Shown here piece by piece: positions 7,381 through 16,928 of a stretch of 64,000 nucleotides of DNA. The DNA is taken from NCBI RefSeq assembly GCF_024722015.1, contig NZ_JANQBD010000008.1:1-64000 (forward strand), read 5' to 3'. Each line of letters opens with the position of its first letter. Within the stretch, counting starts at the first letter, position 1. Both the position numbers and the translations under genes were made by a program. Source of the stretch: Paenibacillus radicis (ex Xue et al. 2023) (lineage in GTDB: Bacteria > Bacillota > Bacilli > Paenibacillales > NBRC-103111). The notes beneath the pieces are model-generated. The model saw only the letters and a program-made list of their open reading frames with translations. It was not told where the DNA came from and searched no databases.

Positions 7381-9663
7381 ATGCGGATGTACAGGAGTTG
7401 GATATCCGGCTTACTGGGAATATCCATGTGCTTCGGGTGCCTGAATATATCCGTCTCAGCTGAAATCAAGCTTGATCCTTCAACGATACTAACCCCGGGC
7501 CACATTATCGAGTTCCCCATTATCAAAGATTTGATTATTTTCCAAAACTCCAACGACGTTCAGTTGAAATGGAAAGCTCCGACGCTCGCTAGCCGATATA
7601 TGGGCGCTCCAGCAATAGGACCGGATCAGACAATCTACTTGGGGCATACGTTTATTTTTCTTGGCTCTGTATCATACGTTTCTGCCTTTAAATCCGATGG
7701 GACGAAAATGTGGAGCTACATGCTCAAAGACATTCTTTTAACACCACCTATCGTTGGGCCAGACGGCACGATTTATGTCAGTAATGCACACGATAATCCG
7801 GGTGAGTTGATCGCCATTCGTCCGGATGGAACGAAGAAGTGGGCATTCGCAGCCGGGGATCAGATTAGATCAACTCCTGTATTCGGATCAGATGGCATCC
7901 TGTATGCGGCGTCCCGTGATGGCATCCTCCATGCTCTGAATCCTCAGAACGGATCCGAAAACTGGTTGTACGATATGGAGGTTAGAGGTCAAGCCTCCCT
8001 AGCGACGGCTCCTGACGGGACTATATATGCGGCCAACGGCACTTCATCCCTGTATGCGATCAAGCCCAACGGAACGAGAAAATGGACGTACCAAGCCGGC
8101 GGGGTTGTGAGCTCTGCACCCGCTGTAGGACCAGACGGTACGATCTTCGCTGGATCGGCCGATCACAACTTATACGCCATCCTGCCTAGCGGGGGGCTCA
8201 AATGGAAGTTTGATCAAGGGAGCAACGTCTTCGCTCCATCGGTCGCGCAGAATGGTGACGTCTATATAGGGTCAGAGGACTCCAAACTGAACGTTATTCG
8301 TTCTGACGGCAGTCTAAAGTGGCAGTTTGCCTCAGGCGGCTTCGTTGTCCCACCCGTGCTGGCGCCGAATGGGCTGGTCTACACCCACTCCTCTTCCAAT
8401 AAGGCAATCTATGCGCTTAACCCAGATGGCGCCATTCAATGGCAATATAGATTCGTAACAGACAACCCGCAACCCCTTTCAGTCGGAAATGACGGCACCT
8501 TGTATGATGTATCCACCAACTATCCCGATATGAAAAACGTTGACACCAACGACATGGAACATACTTATGTGATGTACATGTATGCCCTCAAGGTACCTGT
8601 CAAGACGATGACCTTGGATCAAACTTCTCTAGCCCTAACTGAGGGGCAGACGAGCAAGCTTACGACTTCTTTTACGCCAAGTTATGCATCCAATTCCACC
8701 GTCACGTGGAAAAGCAGCAATCCGAACATAGCTTCCGTGGATAATAAGGGCAACGTGAGTGCCCTCATATCCGGTACGGTAACCGTTACGGCAACTTCTG
8801 GTGACGGTCCCGTAGCACAGTGCAAGATTACCGTCACAGCTCGAACGGTCACGACAACCGAAGTAATCAGTGTTGTCCTGAACAAAACTGCACTATTCCT
8901 TCGTACCGGAGATAGCGTTTCTCTCATGGCAAAGGTAATTCCAGATAACGCTACGAATCAGAATGTGACATGGGTAAGCAGCAACCCGGGAGCAGCTACT
9001 GTGAACCTTAATGGAAAAGTAACCGCACTCTCCCCAGGTTCGACAGACATTACAGTCACCACACAGGACGGTAACTTTATTGCCAGGAGCAAGGTAGTCG
9101 TCACGGCAGGAACTTCCGCAGACTCCGGCCCGTTCATTGACATCAAGGGAAATTGGGCGACTCCTGAGATACTGCGCGCTTATGAGTTAAAAGTAGCCAG
9201 CGGCTACCCAGACTTCACGTTTCAGCCGAATGCGAACATTACTCGATCAGAATTCACTGTTATGCTAATGAATGGGTTGAAGCCGGCGTTTGAAGGTGCG
9301 GATCTCACGTTCACTGATACGGGTCAGATCCAAGACTGGGCGGCCAAGTCCGTTAAGCAAGCCGTGAAGCTTGGCATTATTAGCGGCTACCCTGATGGTT
9401 CCTTCCGTCCCACTGCGAACATTACCCATGAGGAGATGATGTCTATGGTAGTAAAAGGACTGGGCATAACTCTCACTCCCGGTGCGACGACTGATTATGC
9501 CGACGATGCCGATATTCCCGATTGGGCCAAACCTGCTGCCTCGATCTCCAGTAAGAACAATCTGCTTGGTGGTACGACTGGAAACAACTTTGCACCCACA
9601 ACATTGGCTACCCGTGCCGAGGCTGTAACCGCCATCGTCAGGATGCTCGATATTAGACTTTGA
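7381..9663 (+). CDS. Secreted PQQ-like beta-propeller / Ig-like / SLH surface protein
   Basis: 760 aa, started at the ATG following AGGAGGT (7369-7375); the frame opens further upstream but without a signal. Residues 1-27 are a signal peptide. About 45-395 form a PQQ/WD-like propeller with repeats of PDGTIY.G and KW.Y. About 409-580 are two bacterial Ig-like (BIG2) domains (TVTWKSSNPNIASVD; NVTWVSSNPGAATV). About 590-760 are SLH repeats (SGYPDFTFQPNANITRSEF, SGYPDGSFRP) that would hold it on the wall via pyruvylated polymer. The role is unknown; propellers commonly bind ligands or proteins. Monocistronic. Confidence 0.9.
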   Translation: MRMYRSWISGLLGISMCFGCLNISVSAEIKLDPSTILTPGHIIEFPIIKDLIIFQNSNDVQLKWKAPTLASRYMGAPAIGPDQTIYLGHTFIFLGSVSYVSAFKSDGTKMWSYMLKDILLTPPIVGPDGTIYVSNAHDNPGELIAIRPDGTKKWAFAAGDQIRSTPVFGSDGILYAASRDGILHALNPQNGSENWLYDMEVRGQASLATAPDGTIYAANGTSSLYAIKPNGTRKWTYQAGGVVSSAPAVGPDGTIFAGSADHNLYAILPSGGLKWKFDQGSNVFAPSVAQNGDVYIGSEDSKLNVIRSDGSLKWQFASGGFVVPPVLAPNGLVYTHSSSNKAIYALNPDGAIQWQYRFVTDNPQPLSVGNDGTLYDVSTNYPDMKNVDTNDMEHTYVMYMYALKVPVKTMTLDQTSLALTEGQTSKLTTSFTPSYASNSTVTWKSSNPNIASVDNKGNVSALISGTVTVTATSGDGPVAQCKITVTARTVTTTEVISVVLNKTALFLRTGDSVSLMAKVIPDNATNQNVTWVSSNPGAATVNLNGKVTALSPGSTDITVTTQDGNFIARSKVVVTAGTSADSGPFIDIKGNWATPEILRAYELKVASGYPDFTFQPNANITRSEFTVMLMNGLKPAFEGADLTFTDTGQIQDWAAKSVKQAVKLGIISGYPDGSFRPTANITHEEMMSMVVKGLGITLTPGATTDYADDADIPDWAKPAASISSKNNLLGGTTGNNFAPTTLATRAEAVTAIVRMLDIRL

Positions 9664-9857
9664 TGATTTCCTACGCCATTAGATAGCCCCACAAACGCAG
9701 ACCTCAAGAACATATATCCATTGCTGAAAAACCCCAATTGGATCGCGGCCCCCAAGCTCCGGCGCGCTGCAACCGCAAGCCAAGATGAATAGATGAGATT
9801 TTCATCTGCAGTTGGTGACCGTTCACCTCAATAGATCGGTTCACCCTCATATCCCAA

Positions 9858-9942
9858 GACGTAAACGAGGCTGCCCGATTATGCCGGCAGCCTCGTCCCT
9901 GGTTTCTTATTCAACTATTGTTCTCCGTCCCTTAGTTGATGA
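9858..9942. repeat. Hairpin intergenic repeat
   Basis: ACGAGGCTGCC and GGCAGCCTCGT form a strong stem, followed by TTTCTTATTCAACTATTGTTC and CGTCCCTTAGTTGA, matching the family layout seen at 26305, 28425, 45492 and 46560. It could act as terminator for the gene at 7381. Confidence 0.75.
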
Positions 9943-10054
9943 TATGTCCACGTACCCAATCACTTATTTGGAGAGCCACTTCTTTTACCCCCGTTTTAGA
10001 AGTATCGACGGTCGGCATTGGTGGTGTGTATGCTTTATCAGCATTTTCAAGCAA
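9932..10054 (-). pseudogene. C-terminal gene fragment, possibly of a small kinase
   Basis: In a frame different from the neighbouring gene, about 40 codons read as real protein (YTPPMPTVDTSKTGVKEVA, DWVRGHIIN) and stop at 9932. The composition resembles the C-terminus of small P-loop kinases, but this is only an impression. It has no start and overlaps the 3' end of the DUF2167 gene. Confidence 0.4.
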
Positions 10055-11009
10055 CGTCTTTTGTAGCAGGTAACGCTGTCTTTTCGGGAATAGATTGATC
10101 CTGAGCAGTTGGCACCTGCTGCGAAACTTGCGTCAAAGCATCCTCAGCTAAGAGGCGGCGTCTTGCAAGGTGTCCCTTCAACCAGCGCCAACCACCACCG
10201 AGCAGCAATACAATCACGATCCAAAATTTCTTTAGCAACACGACCAGAGCAGCCAAGATCCCAACCTTTTTGGCAACGGCCAGTCCTGCACCACCAAGGA
10301 TTAGGGCTGTTAATCCATACTCGGATACCTTATCCTTGCTTTCATCAAAGTCCTCATAACGTTGGCCTGTCTTCATTTTTATAGCACTCAGTACTTGAGA
10401 GGACACAACCTTCTCATCCTCTGCACGGTGCTCCGGGTCGGAAACCAGTATGGCTGAAATGTATCCGGTTCGGCTTAAAATCCGTACGTTATAGTTAACT
10501 AGCGGGCGATTTTTGGCGTCGGCAGCAGCAATTGACCAGGTGAGATAGTGCGTGATCCCATCATAGAACGGCTTCACGTCCCAGCCCGTTATTCGTAAAT
10601 GCTCTTCAGCAGGGAGATCCTTATTACGTTGCTCAGTTCCATCCCGATAACTTTGCAATAGAGCATTCGCATCAATATTTTTCTTCTCTTCATCTTTTAT
10701 ATGGTCGGAATCCCGATATTCAAGAAACAGTGACCAGTTTTGCTTCGTGTCAGCTGGATAGACACTCCCTATTTCAGTGCCGTTTGGTTTGTCATGGCTG
10801 TCGGAAAGCAGTTGCTTTGTATCAACCGCATTCAAAAATACAAAATCCTTCCCCAGATCGAGGGTCGAGGTGGTACCAAGATCAACCGTCGTATCGCCCT
10901 TGACCCAGTTGTATTTGGAGTTGTTGGTGCTATCCCCTTCCGCCCACACTTGACCTTTCATAATACTTAATAAAACAACAGCGGCAAGAAGCATCTTCCC
11001 CAATTTCAT
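10047..11009 (-). CDS. DUF2167 domain membrane protein
   Basis: 320 aa. A signal peptide (about 1-23, ending QVWA) is followed by an exported domain (about 24-225) of the DUF2167 type, with WVKGDTTVDLG near the start and ITGWDVKPFYDGITHYLTW mid-domain. Two transmembrane helices lie at about 230-280 (ALILGGAGLAVAKK; FWIVIVLLLGGGW), then a short basic cytoplasmic tail. The family is widespread with no established biochemical role. AGAGGAC precedes the ATG. The C-terminal tail overlaps a gene fragment in another frame, so the original C-terminus may have been altered. Confidence 0.85.
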   Translation of the reverse strand: MKLGKMLLAAVVLLSIMKGQVWAEGDSTNNSKYNWVKGDTTVDLGTTSTLDLGKDFVFLNAVDTKQLLSDSHDKPNGTEIGSVYPADTKQNWSLFLEYRDSDHIKDEEKKNIDANALLQSYRDGTEQRNKDLPAEEHLRITGWDVKPFYDGITHYLTWSIAAADAKNRPLVNYNVRILSRTGYISAILVSDPEHRAEDEKVVSSQVLSAIKMKTGQRYEDFDESKDKVSEYGLTALILGGAGLAVAKKVGILAALVVLLKKFWIVIVLLLGGGWRWLKGHLARRRLLAEDALTQVSQQVPTAQDQSIPEKTALPATKDVA

Positions 11010-11169
11010 TCATAGTCCTCTTCTCTATTCGATTACATTCGACAGAATAGTATTATTTTACCATCATTTCGCTAAAATGGAATCTAAATATTGTAAAAAG
11101 ACAGCCGGCCAGCTTATGAAACCAGGTAGGGAAAGCATACTGCCTTTTTAATAACTTCCCTTTCATCAC

Positions 11170-12117
11170 CTACGGCAATAATAAGATCGTGCTAATTCCG
11201 AGAAGCACTAATAAGCTTCCTGCAATAATTCGGATATTGATGCCCTCCTGATTTTTTAGCAAAAAATAGCTGAGTGGAATTACCAGAAGGGGCTGGGCTG
11301 TCGTAATTAGAGTCGCAATTGAAACCGGTATGTAGTGCATCGCAGCAATATGGGCGATTTGCGCTGAAATGGTCAGCACCCCGCTGATTACATATAACCG
11401 TACCGCTTTGGAATCCGCATTATGCAAGGAAGAGATGATGTGTCTCGCTTTTTTGTTAAATATGAATTGCAGGATCACTCCCGTCAACGCCCCCAGCAAG
11501 CCCCCAAGCACAGGCTCGTTCCAATCCTGAATAGCGGTTCCGCGGGTAATATTTCCTAACGCATAGGATACTGCCCCTAACAAAGCTAACGCAGCTCCCG
11601 GCTGTACAAGTCCACGCCATCTTTGCCATTTGGATACTTCACTATGTGGCAAGGCCACTTCCCCGTGCTGTCCTGCAGCGGCATATTTACGCGACGGATT
11701 GTAGCTTACCGCAAAAAGCCCCAACAAAACGACGACGACCCCCAATGATTCCCAATATGACAAGGTCTCATCTAAAAACAGCCAGGCCATAAGAAAAGTG
11801 AACAATGGACTACTGACCATAAACGTACTGGCTTTAGACGGCCCTAACCTGGCAATCGAATCAAAATACAAGGAACGTCCTAAATAAGAAGCAAAAACTC
11901 CGGATGCTGCAAACATAAGAAAGCCAAGACTATGAAATTCGAGAGGATCGCTATCCACAACCAGACGGATAATAAATAAACCAAAGGAAAATAACACGTT
12001 AACCGAAATCGAAATCATAAAACCAACATCTAAACTAAGCCGACCACTGGCGGTCTTGGTAACGATAACATTTAAAGAAAACATAAGCAGCGATAGAATA
12101 GCTAATAGTTCCCCCAC
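11170..12117 (-). CDS. EamA/DMT-family transporter
   Basis: 315 aa with about ten hydrophobic helices in two EamA repeats (about 1-140 and 175-315), as in drug/metabolite exporters. The internal duplication shows in ASTFMVSSPLFTFLMAWLF and ATLITTAQPLLVIPLSYFLL. A polar loop (about 145-170) separates the halves. The start is GTG at 12117, six bases after GGAGG. The substrate is unknown. It follows the pentapeptide-repeat gene by about 30 bp in the same direction, so the two are likely co-transcribed. Confidence 0.88.
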   Translation of the reverse strand: MGELLAILSLLMFSLNVIVTKTASGRLSLDVGFMISISVNVLFSFGLFIIRLVVDSDPLEFHSLGFLMFAASGVFASYLGRSLYFDSIARLGPSKASTFMVSSPLFTFLMAWLFLDETLSYWESLGVVVVLLGLFAVSYNPSRKYAAAGQHGEVALPHSEVSKWQRWRGLVQPGAALALLGAVSYALGNITRGTAIQDWNEPVLGGLLGALTGVILQFIFNKKARHIISSLHNADSKAVRLYVISGVLTISAQIAHIAAMHYIPVSIATLITTAQPLLVIPLSYFLLKNQEGINIRIIAGSLLVLLGISTILLLP

Positions 12118-12150
12118 CGGAAGCCTCCTTTTTCACTACACAAAAACAAT

Positions 12151-12792
12151 TCATCCTTTAATAACTAGCCCTAAAAGCCCCGCTAAGGAAGCCGCCTGAC
12201 GCCGTGTCACGATACAACCGGGCAAATCCTCTATTTCCACATGCAATCCGTCAAATTCGCAATCACTCAGATCAACTCCCTCCAGCTTCGTCCCCGACAG
12301 CACAGCCTGATCCATATTGCATCTGGAAAAAAATAATGGATTCAGCGTGGAATGATAAAAATCAGAACTAATTAATGAACAATCCTCAAAACCGACTTGC
12401 TTGAATTTTGCAAGCTGGAACAGGGAATAGTCCCCTAAGCACTCTAGAAAACGAACGTTTTGAAATCTGCTTTTGGAAAAGTCCGTACCTATGAGCTTGC
12501 AATTTCTGAACTCTACCCGATGAACGAAGGAACCGGAAAAATCAACATTGGAGAGATCACATTTTTCAAAAATAATGTCTGTAAGCTCGCTCTCCGGCAG
12601 TGACGACTCCATAATTGTTACCTTAGTAAAAACCATTTTTTCAAACGAAACCTTGGAAGCCTTCTGATTGTTTATTGTCGTATTGTCTACAGACCCCGTG
12701 CTGAATTCGTCTCTTGATTGGAGAGTGTGCAATTGTTCAGTTACTTCCGGTAAATTTAAAGGGATCTTGGGCAATTCAATTTTACTTTTCAT
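12151..12792 (-). CDS. Pentapeptide-repeat protein
   Basis: 213 aa from the ATG at 12792, which has GGAGG five bases upstream; the ATG at 12804 lies within that site. Residues about 60-195 contain A(D/N)LXX-type repeats such as CDLSNVDFSG, CKLIGTDFSK and TKLEGVDLSD, predicting a right-handed quadrilateral beta-helix. Related proteins include Qnr-type gyrase protectors, but many have unknown roles and no specific resistance can be claimed. There is no signal peptide, so it is cytoplasmic. First gene of a likely two-gene unit with the EamA transporter. Confidence 0.85.
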   Translation of the reverse strand: MKSKIELPKIPLNLPEVTEQLHTLQSRDEFSTGSVDNTTINNQKASKVSFEKMVFTKVTIMESSLPESELTDIIFEKCDLSNVDFSGSFVHRVEFRNCKLIGTDFSKSRFQNVRFLECLGDYSLFQLAKFKQVGFEDCSLISSDFYHSTLNPLFFSRCNMDQAVLSGTKLEGVDLSDCEFDGLHVEIEDLPGCIVTRRQAASLAGLLGLVIKG

Positions 12793-13034
12793 GGATACCT
12801 CCATTTATTAGACATTTAGTTATCCATCAACTATTAGTTGTGAATACAAGCTAGCATTATCAAAAAAGCATATCTTCATAATACTCTGCATGTACTCTTG
12901 CCGTCATTAAGCAGGCTATACTTTTGCTATATTTCCTAACAGGCGAAATTCCGGGTTGATTTTTTCCAAAATGAGGGTATGCTAATAAAAACTTCTATTG
13001 GAGCCTTACAACTGCATAACCGCGAGTGCTATAG

Positions 13035-13068
13035 GCCTTCGTCTCTTATTAGAGATGGAGGCTTTTTT
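13035..13068 (+). terminator. Orphan terminator hairpin
   Basis: GCCTTCGTCTCT...AGAGATGGAGGC followed by TTTTTT on the plus strand. No plus-strand gene ends here, so it probably belongs to lost or inserted DNA. The rest of 12793-13048 shows no gene. Confidence 0.6.
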
Positions 13069-13541
13069 GCGTTAAAAAGTGGCTACAGCAGTGCCTTGCT
13101 TTATGCGGATTTAGTTTGATTCCGGCGTGCTTGGTGATCGTGGTCCAATTTGAGTAAAACGCTGAGTATGTGTATGGAGTACCTCTAGTTGATAAAAATA
13201 ATGATTCGCGGTCAGGCAAGTCGTTGAACTTTGCTTGTGTGTTTGCGGATTGACGCCGCTCGGAGTTCACATCCCATCACCGATGATCTCAGGAACCCAT
13301 TCTTCATTAATGATCTTAAAGTAAGAATCCGTTTGCTTTCTAAAGGAGAGTGGTTCCTCAGTACCGGCTGCCTTTGGCATTCTTGGTCGGTTTCCCCTTT
13401 CCCCCGGCTGCTCAGAAAGACTATCTTTGAATTCCAAATCGATAGCGGATTGGCATAGGAATACTTCTTTAAGCGAATCATTGTCTTATAAAACCCTTCA
13501 CAAAAAAAGTGGACAGTCCGTTTCTTTGAACGGATGTCCAC
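13049..13541 (-). pseudogene. Wrecked tyrosine recombinase/integrase
   Basis: Pieces in different frames read as one integrase: FYKTMIRLKKYSYANPL (about 13440-13500), NEEWVPEIIGDGM (about 13270-13310), then RESLFLSTRGTPYTYSAF and LNPHKARHCCSHFL (13049-13270). The last is the H-x-x-R box of the C-terminal catalytic domain; the final catalytic tyrosine is missing. At least two frameshifts are needed. Adjacent to transposon-end repeats at 13599-13727, so probably cargo or machinery of the same decayed element. Confidence 0.65.
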
Positions 13542-13598
13542 ATATGATGTGTAACAATATATGAAAATACAGTAGAATTATGGACTCGTCAACGAAAC

Positions 13599-13727
13599 TT
13601 GTAAATTAATATTACGTTGTATTTTATACATATGTCTATATATCGATGAAACTCCTTGTTTGGCAACCACTCGTATTGTCTAAAGACACAAATGTGCCCA
13701 CATTAATGACACAAATCTCCCTACATT
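13599..13727. mobile_element. Decayed transposon end with tandem 18-bp repeats
   Basis: The complement reads TGTAGGGAGATTTGTGTC, ATTAA, TGTGGGCACATTTGTGTC: two tandem repeats starting at a TGT tip at 13727. The same tip sequence occurs as a back-to-back palindrome at 31479-31523. 13599-13637 matches 1651-1683. It is interpreted as the right end of an element whose recombinase lies at 13049-13541 (inference). Confidence 0.5.
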
Positions 13728-13737
13728 GTATAGCAGC

Positions 13738-13773
13738 AAAAAGAAAAACCACTCGGCCTGAGTGGTTCTTTTG
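13738..13773 (-). terminator. Terminator of the ars operon
   Basis: On the minus strand AACCACTC, GGCCT loop, GAGTGGTT, then TTTCTTTTTG, just after the last gene of the operon (stop at 13780). Confidence 0.8.
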
Positions 13774-13779
13774 AGCAAT

Positions 13780-14223
13780 TTATTTACCGGGATATAATTT
13801 GTTCAGGGATTCTCTCTGTGATGGCTTAATATCAATGATGTTGCGAATGCTCTTTGCCTTGGCCTCGGCTTCATCGAGCGTATCACTTAAGCCCAAAGCA
13901 AGTAAGGTGCCAGCGGCTACCATACCGGTTCTGCCTTTTCCTCCACCACAATGAAAAGCAATTTTCTTGTTTTGCTGGTAAGCTTCGGTGACGGCCTGGA
14001 TCGCTTGCTCAAAGGCCTTTTCTTGCGGAACGGCAGAGTTGTCCGCTAACGGTATTTGAATCCATTTCGCATTCGCCGATAAGGAAGCACATTCCGTTGC
14101 TTCGCCGCGAAGATCCACGATTACGTCAATACCTTCATTTTTCACCATAGATTCAACGTCAGTGGCCGCGCCCATGAAAATTTTATCCGGAATCAATGCA
14201 TGATAGTTTTTTTCAGACGACAT
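13780..14223 (-). CDS. Dual-specificity/tyrosine phosphatase-like protein in the ars operon
   Basis: 147 aa of the cysteine phosphatase superfamily. The P-loop FHCGGGKGRTGMVA (CX5R) near residue 93 is intact, and a general-acid Asp is plausible in VIVDLRGEA or PLADNSA. The GGAG before its ATG overlaps the end of arsI, and the spacing of 3 bp indicates translation with the operon. Such phosphatases are not core arsenic genes; it may dephosphorylate a small molecule or protein, or reduce arsenate in the manner of Cdc25/Acr2-type CX5R enzymes (speculative). Confidence 0.8.
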   Translation of the reverse strand: MSSEKNYHALIPDKIFMGAATDVESMVKNEGIDVIVDLRGEATECASLSANAKWIQIPLADNSAVPQEKAFEQAIQAVTEAYQQNKKIAFHCGGGKGRTGMVAAGTLLALGLSDTLDEAEAKAKSIRNIIDIKPSQRESLNKLYPGK

Positions 14224-14226
14224 GGA

Positions 14227-14697
14227 CTAAACTCCTTTTTTAAATGATCCAAATTCAATTGCAACCGGAGCTGATGGTGGAGCGCAGCACAAGGATAAAT
14301 CCTTGGTTTCTCCGGCCGATTCAAATTCCGAATCTTCTTTTGTGTAGAAAATCTCCCAAGCGTTTCCGTCTGGATCATACACCCAAACTTTATCCTGTAC
14401 CGCATAGCAGCAAGTCGTATTCATCTCGTCAATCAGCAGCAAGTCGCTTTGACGTAGCCGCTCACCCATGGCCAGTACTTCTTCGGTGTTATTCACTTGG
14501 AAACCCAAGTGATTCAATATACCCTTCTGTTCAAAGGGACGGACATTTAACGAAAAGTGAAGCGCCGGTTCTTCTAACTCAAATTTTGCATAATTATCTT
14601 TGATTTTACTTGGTTCTGCCCCAAAAAAGGCACGATAAAAATCGAGTGACTTATTGAGATCGGTGCAGTTTAAAGCGACATGCATTCTTTTGATCAT
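14227..14697 (-). CDS. arsI: ArsI/CadI-type vicinal-oxygen-chelate dioxygenase
   Basis: 156 aa. ArsI is the Fe(II)-dependent C-As lyase that demethylates trivalent methylarsenite and aromatic arsenicals. The expected residues are present: metal ligands His6, His63 and Glu115, and the vicinal pair Cys96-Cys97 in NTTCCYAVQ that binds As(III). WVYDPDGNAWEIFYT is the family signature. A C-terminal Cys137-Cys138 pair is an extra thiol site. I chose the ATG at 14697 because the longer frame overlaps arsC and lacks a signal. CadI-type cadmium-induced proteins are close relatives, but the operon context favours ArsI. Confidence 0.88.
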   Translation of the reverse strand: MIKRMHVALNCTDLNKSLDFYRAFFGAEPSKIKDNYAKFELEEPALHFSLNVRPFEQKGILNHLGFQVNNTEEVLAMGERLRQSDLLLIDEMNTTCCYAVQDKVWVYDPDGNAWEIFYTKEDSEFESAGETKDLSLCCAPPSAPVAIEFGSFKKGV

Positions 14698-14707
14698 AGG
14701 AGCCAGC

Positions 14708-15133
14708 TCATTTCCCTTCTTTGACGAATTGTTCAATCCGCCTCTTAATCGAATCACGAACGATGCGGAACTGATTCATGATTTCGTCTTCCGTTCCAGT
14801 CGCCTTTGCTGGATCATCAAACCCCCAATGCCATTTGGTGACATTCTTGTTGGAGATCACAGGACAATGCTCGTCAGCGTGGCCGCACAGGGTAATGACA
14901 TAATCCGCACGATTCAAAATGTCCGGATCAATCACATCGGAGGAGTTTTTGCTAATATCCACTCCAGCTTCGTTCATGACTTGAACCGCACGCGGATTGA
15001 GTCCATGCGCTTCAAGACCCGCGCTTTTCACTTCGTATTTGTCGTTGCCAAGAGCGTTCAAAAACCCATCTGCGATTTGGCTTCTGCAAGAATTTCCGGT
15101 GCACAAAAAGTAAATTAATGTTTTTTTCTCCAT
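14708..15133 (-). CDS. arsC: Arsenate reductase, thioredoxin-coupled (LMW-PTPase fold)
   Basis: 141 aa. It reduces arsenate to arsenite for export. The nucleophile Cys11 sits in the P-loop CTGNSCRS, and the relay pair Cys83/Cys90 ([12 protein letters not shown]) matches the three-cysteine mechanism of the B. subtilis enzyme. [14 protein letters not shown] carries the general-acid Asp. AAAGGAGA precedes the ATG. It lies between arsB and arsI, reading in the same direction. Confidence 0.95.
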   Translation of the reverse strand: MEKKTLIYFLCTGNSCRSQIADGFLNALGNDKYEVKSAGLEAHGLNPRAVQVMNEAGVDISKNSSDVIDPDILNRADYVITLCGHADEHCPVISNKNVTKWHWGFDDPAKATGTEDEIMNQFRIVRDSIKRRIEQFVKEGK

Positions 15134-15172
15134 GATTAAAATCTCCTTTGTTCGTTCAAATGGTGAAACGAT

Positions 15173-16584
15173 TTAAGCACCTTGATGTCCTCTTTTGGTT
15201 TGTTTACTTCCCAAAAAAGACTTAATGATCATCGCAACAACAACGAGCACAGCGACAATCGAAACAATACATAACCATACATTCACGTTCCATGTTTGGA
15301 TGACATAGAGCCATAAGTAAAGACCGGTGAGGGTAAACAATAACGTTGGAACGGTTAAGATAATCCCGATTTTAAAGTAATACCCCCAGCTGATTTTCAC
15401 GTTTTTCGTGGATAGCACATGAAGCCAAAGTAGAGTTGCCAATGATCCGATCGGAGTAATTTTCGGTCCTAAATCTGACCCGATCACATTGGCATAAATA
15501 AGCGCTTCACGAATAAATCCTTGGGTTTCTGTTCCTTTGATGGCCAGTGCATCAATCATGACCGTTGGCATGTTGTTCATAATGGACGACAGGATCGCTG
15601 CGATGAAGCCCATGCCTACCGTCGCCGCGAACAGCCCCTTGTCTGCGACAGCTTGTATGACGCTGCCTAACGCATCGGTAAGCCCCGCGTTTCGCAAGCC
15701 ATAAACGACCACATACATGCCAATGGAGAAAATCACAACGGCCCAAGGAGCGCCTTTCACAAGCTTCCAGGTATGAATCGCAGGGCTTTTTCTAGCGGCG
15801 AACAAAAAGGCAATGGCTGCGACACCGGCAATAATTGATACAGGGATGGATAAAAATTCACTGACGAAATACGCAACAAGTAGCGCAGCTAAAATGACCC
15901 AAGATAATTTAAACAGCCTCATATCCTTAATGGCTTCACTCGGCTTTTTAGCTGAGTGAGATTATAACTCTTTGGAAGGCTTTTGCGGAAATACAGATAC
16001 AACACCAGCAGACTTGCGATGATCGAAAAGAAATTCGGAACAATCATACGACTCGCGTATTCAGCAAATCCGATGTCGAAATAATCGGCAGACACAATAT
16101 TCACCAAGTTACTTACGACAAGCGGCAATGAAGCTGTATCGGCAATGAATCCACTAGCCATAATAAACGGCAGGATCAACTTTTCATCAAACCTAAGCGC
16201 CCGAACCATCGCTAATACAATGGGCGTGATGATCAAAGCTGCACCATCGTTGGCAAATAGAGCAGCGACCGCCGATCCAAGCAGGATAATAAACACAAAC
16301 ATGAGTAGACAGCTCCCACGTGCCAGCCGTGCCATATGTAACGCCGCCCACTCAAAAAATCCAATTTCATCAAGCACCAATGAGATTAGAATGATGGCCA
16401 CAAACGCCAAGGTTGCATTCCAGACAATGCCGGTGACAGTCCCAACATCTGCGAAGCTGACCACGCCGAAAATTAACGCGAGGATGGCTCCAGCACTTGC
16501 CAACCAACCGATATTTAATCCCTTTGGTTGCCAAATGACAAACGTTAGAGTTACTAAAAAAATAAGAAAAGCAGTAATAGCCAT
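15173..16584 (-). pseudogene. arsB: ArsB-type arsenite efflux permease split by a one-base frameshift
   Basis: Two frames make one ArsB: the N-terminal half at 15919-16584 (221 codons) and the C-terminal half at 15173-15922. Together they give the expected about 430-residue, 12-helix ArsB/NhaD-type permease, with [16 protein letters not shown] and [31 protein letters not shown]. The break is at 15945-15949, where the coding strand has A5; a sixth A restores [18 protein letters not shown] with no gap. The options are true inactivation, slippage-based expression, two-chain function (the halves overlap ATGA), or a read error. The start at 16584 follows GGAGG. Confidence 0.85.
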
Positions 16585-16597
16585 GTAATCCTCCACA

Positions 16598-16909
16598 CTA
16601 TTCACAGTCATTTTTTAACTGATCGATTTTTCCTTTTAAGGATGGGATATATCCTAAAACTGCCTGAATGTAAGGTTTGTCTTCAATATTTAAGGAATAA
16701 TAAATCCATTGACCTTTACGCGTTTCGTTCACAAGCCCTGCCGATTTTAATTTACGCAGATGCTGGCTTGCGTTGGGCTGTGACGTTTCCAATAAATCCA
16801 CAATGTCACAAACGCAAAGGGATCGTTCTTTCAATAAGGCCAGCATCGTCAGCCGGGTCTTGTCACCGAGCAGTTTTAAATTTTCTGACATTTCATTGAT
16901 TTGTTCCAT
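16598..16909 (-). CDS. arsR: ArsR/SmtB arsenite-responsive repressor
   Basis: 103 aa winged-helix repressor. [20 protein letters not shown] contains the helix-3 Cys-x-Cys metalloid site (CVC) and the recognition helix; [11 protein letters not shown] is the wing. Arsenite binding releases the operator. GGGAGGG precedes the ATG. It lies second in the operon after an arsC-type gene, 13 bp before arsB. Confidence 0.94.
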   Translation of the reverse strand: MEQINEMSENLKLLGDKTRLTMLALLKERSLCVCDIVDLLETSQPNASQHLRKLKSAGLVNETRKGQWIYYSLNIEDKPYIQAVLGYIPSLKGKIDQLKNDCE

Positions 16910-16928
16910 ATCAACCCTCCCTTGAATG

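Noticed and set aside
12151..12792. Qnr-type quinolone resistance protein
   Set aside because: Only the pentapeptide fold is visible; nothing in the sequence singles out gyrase protection.
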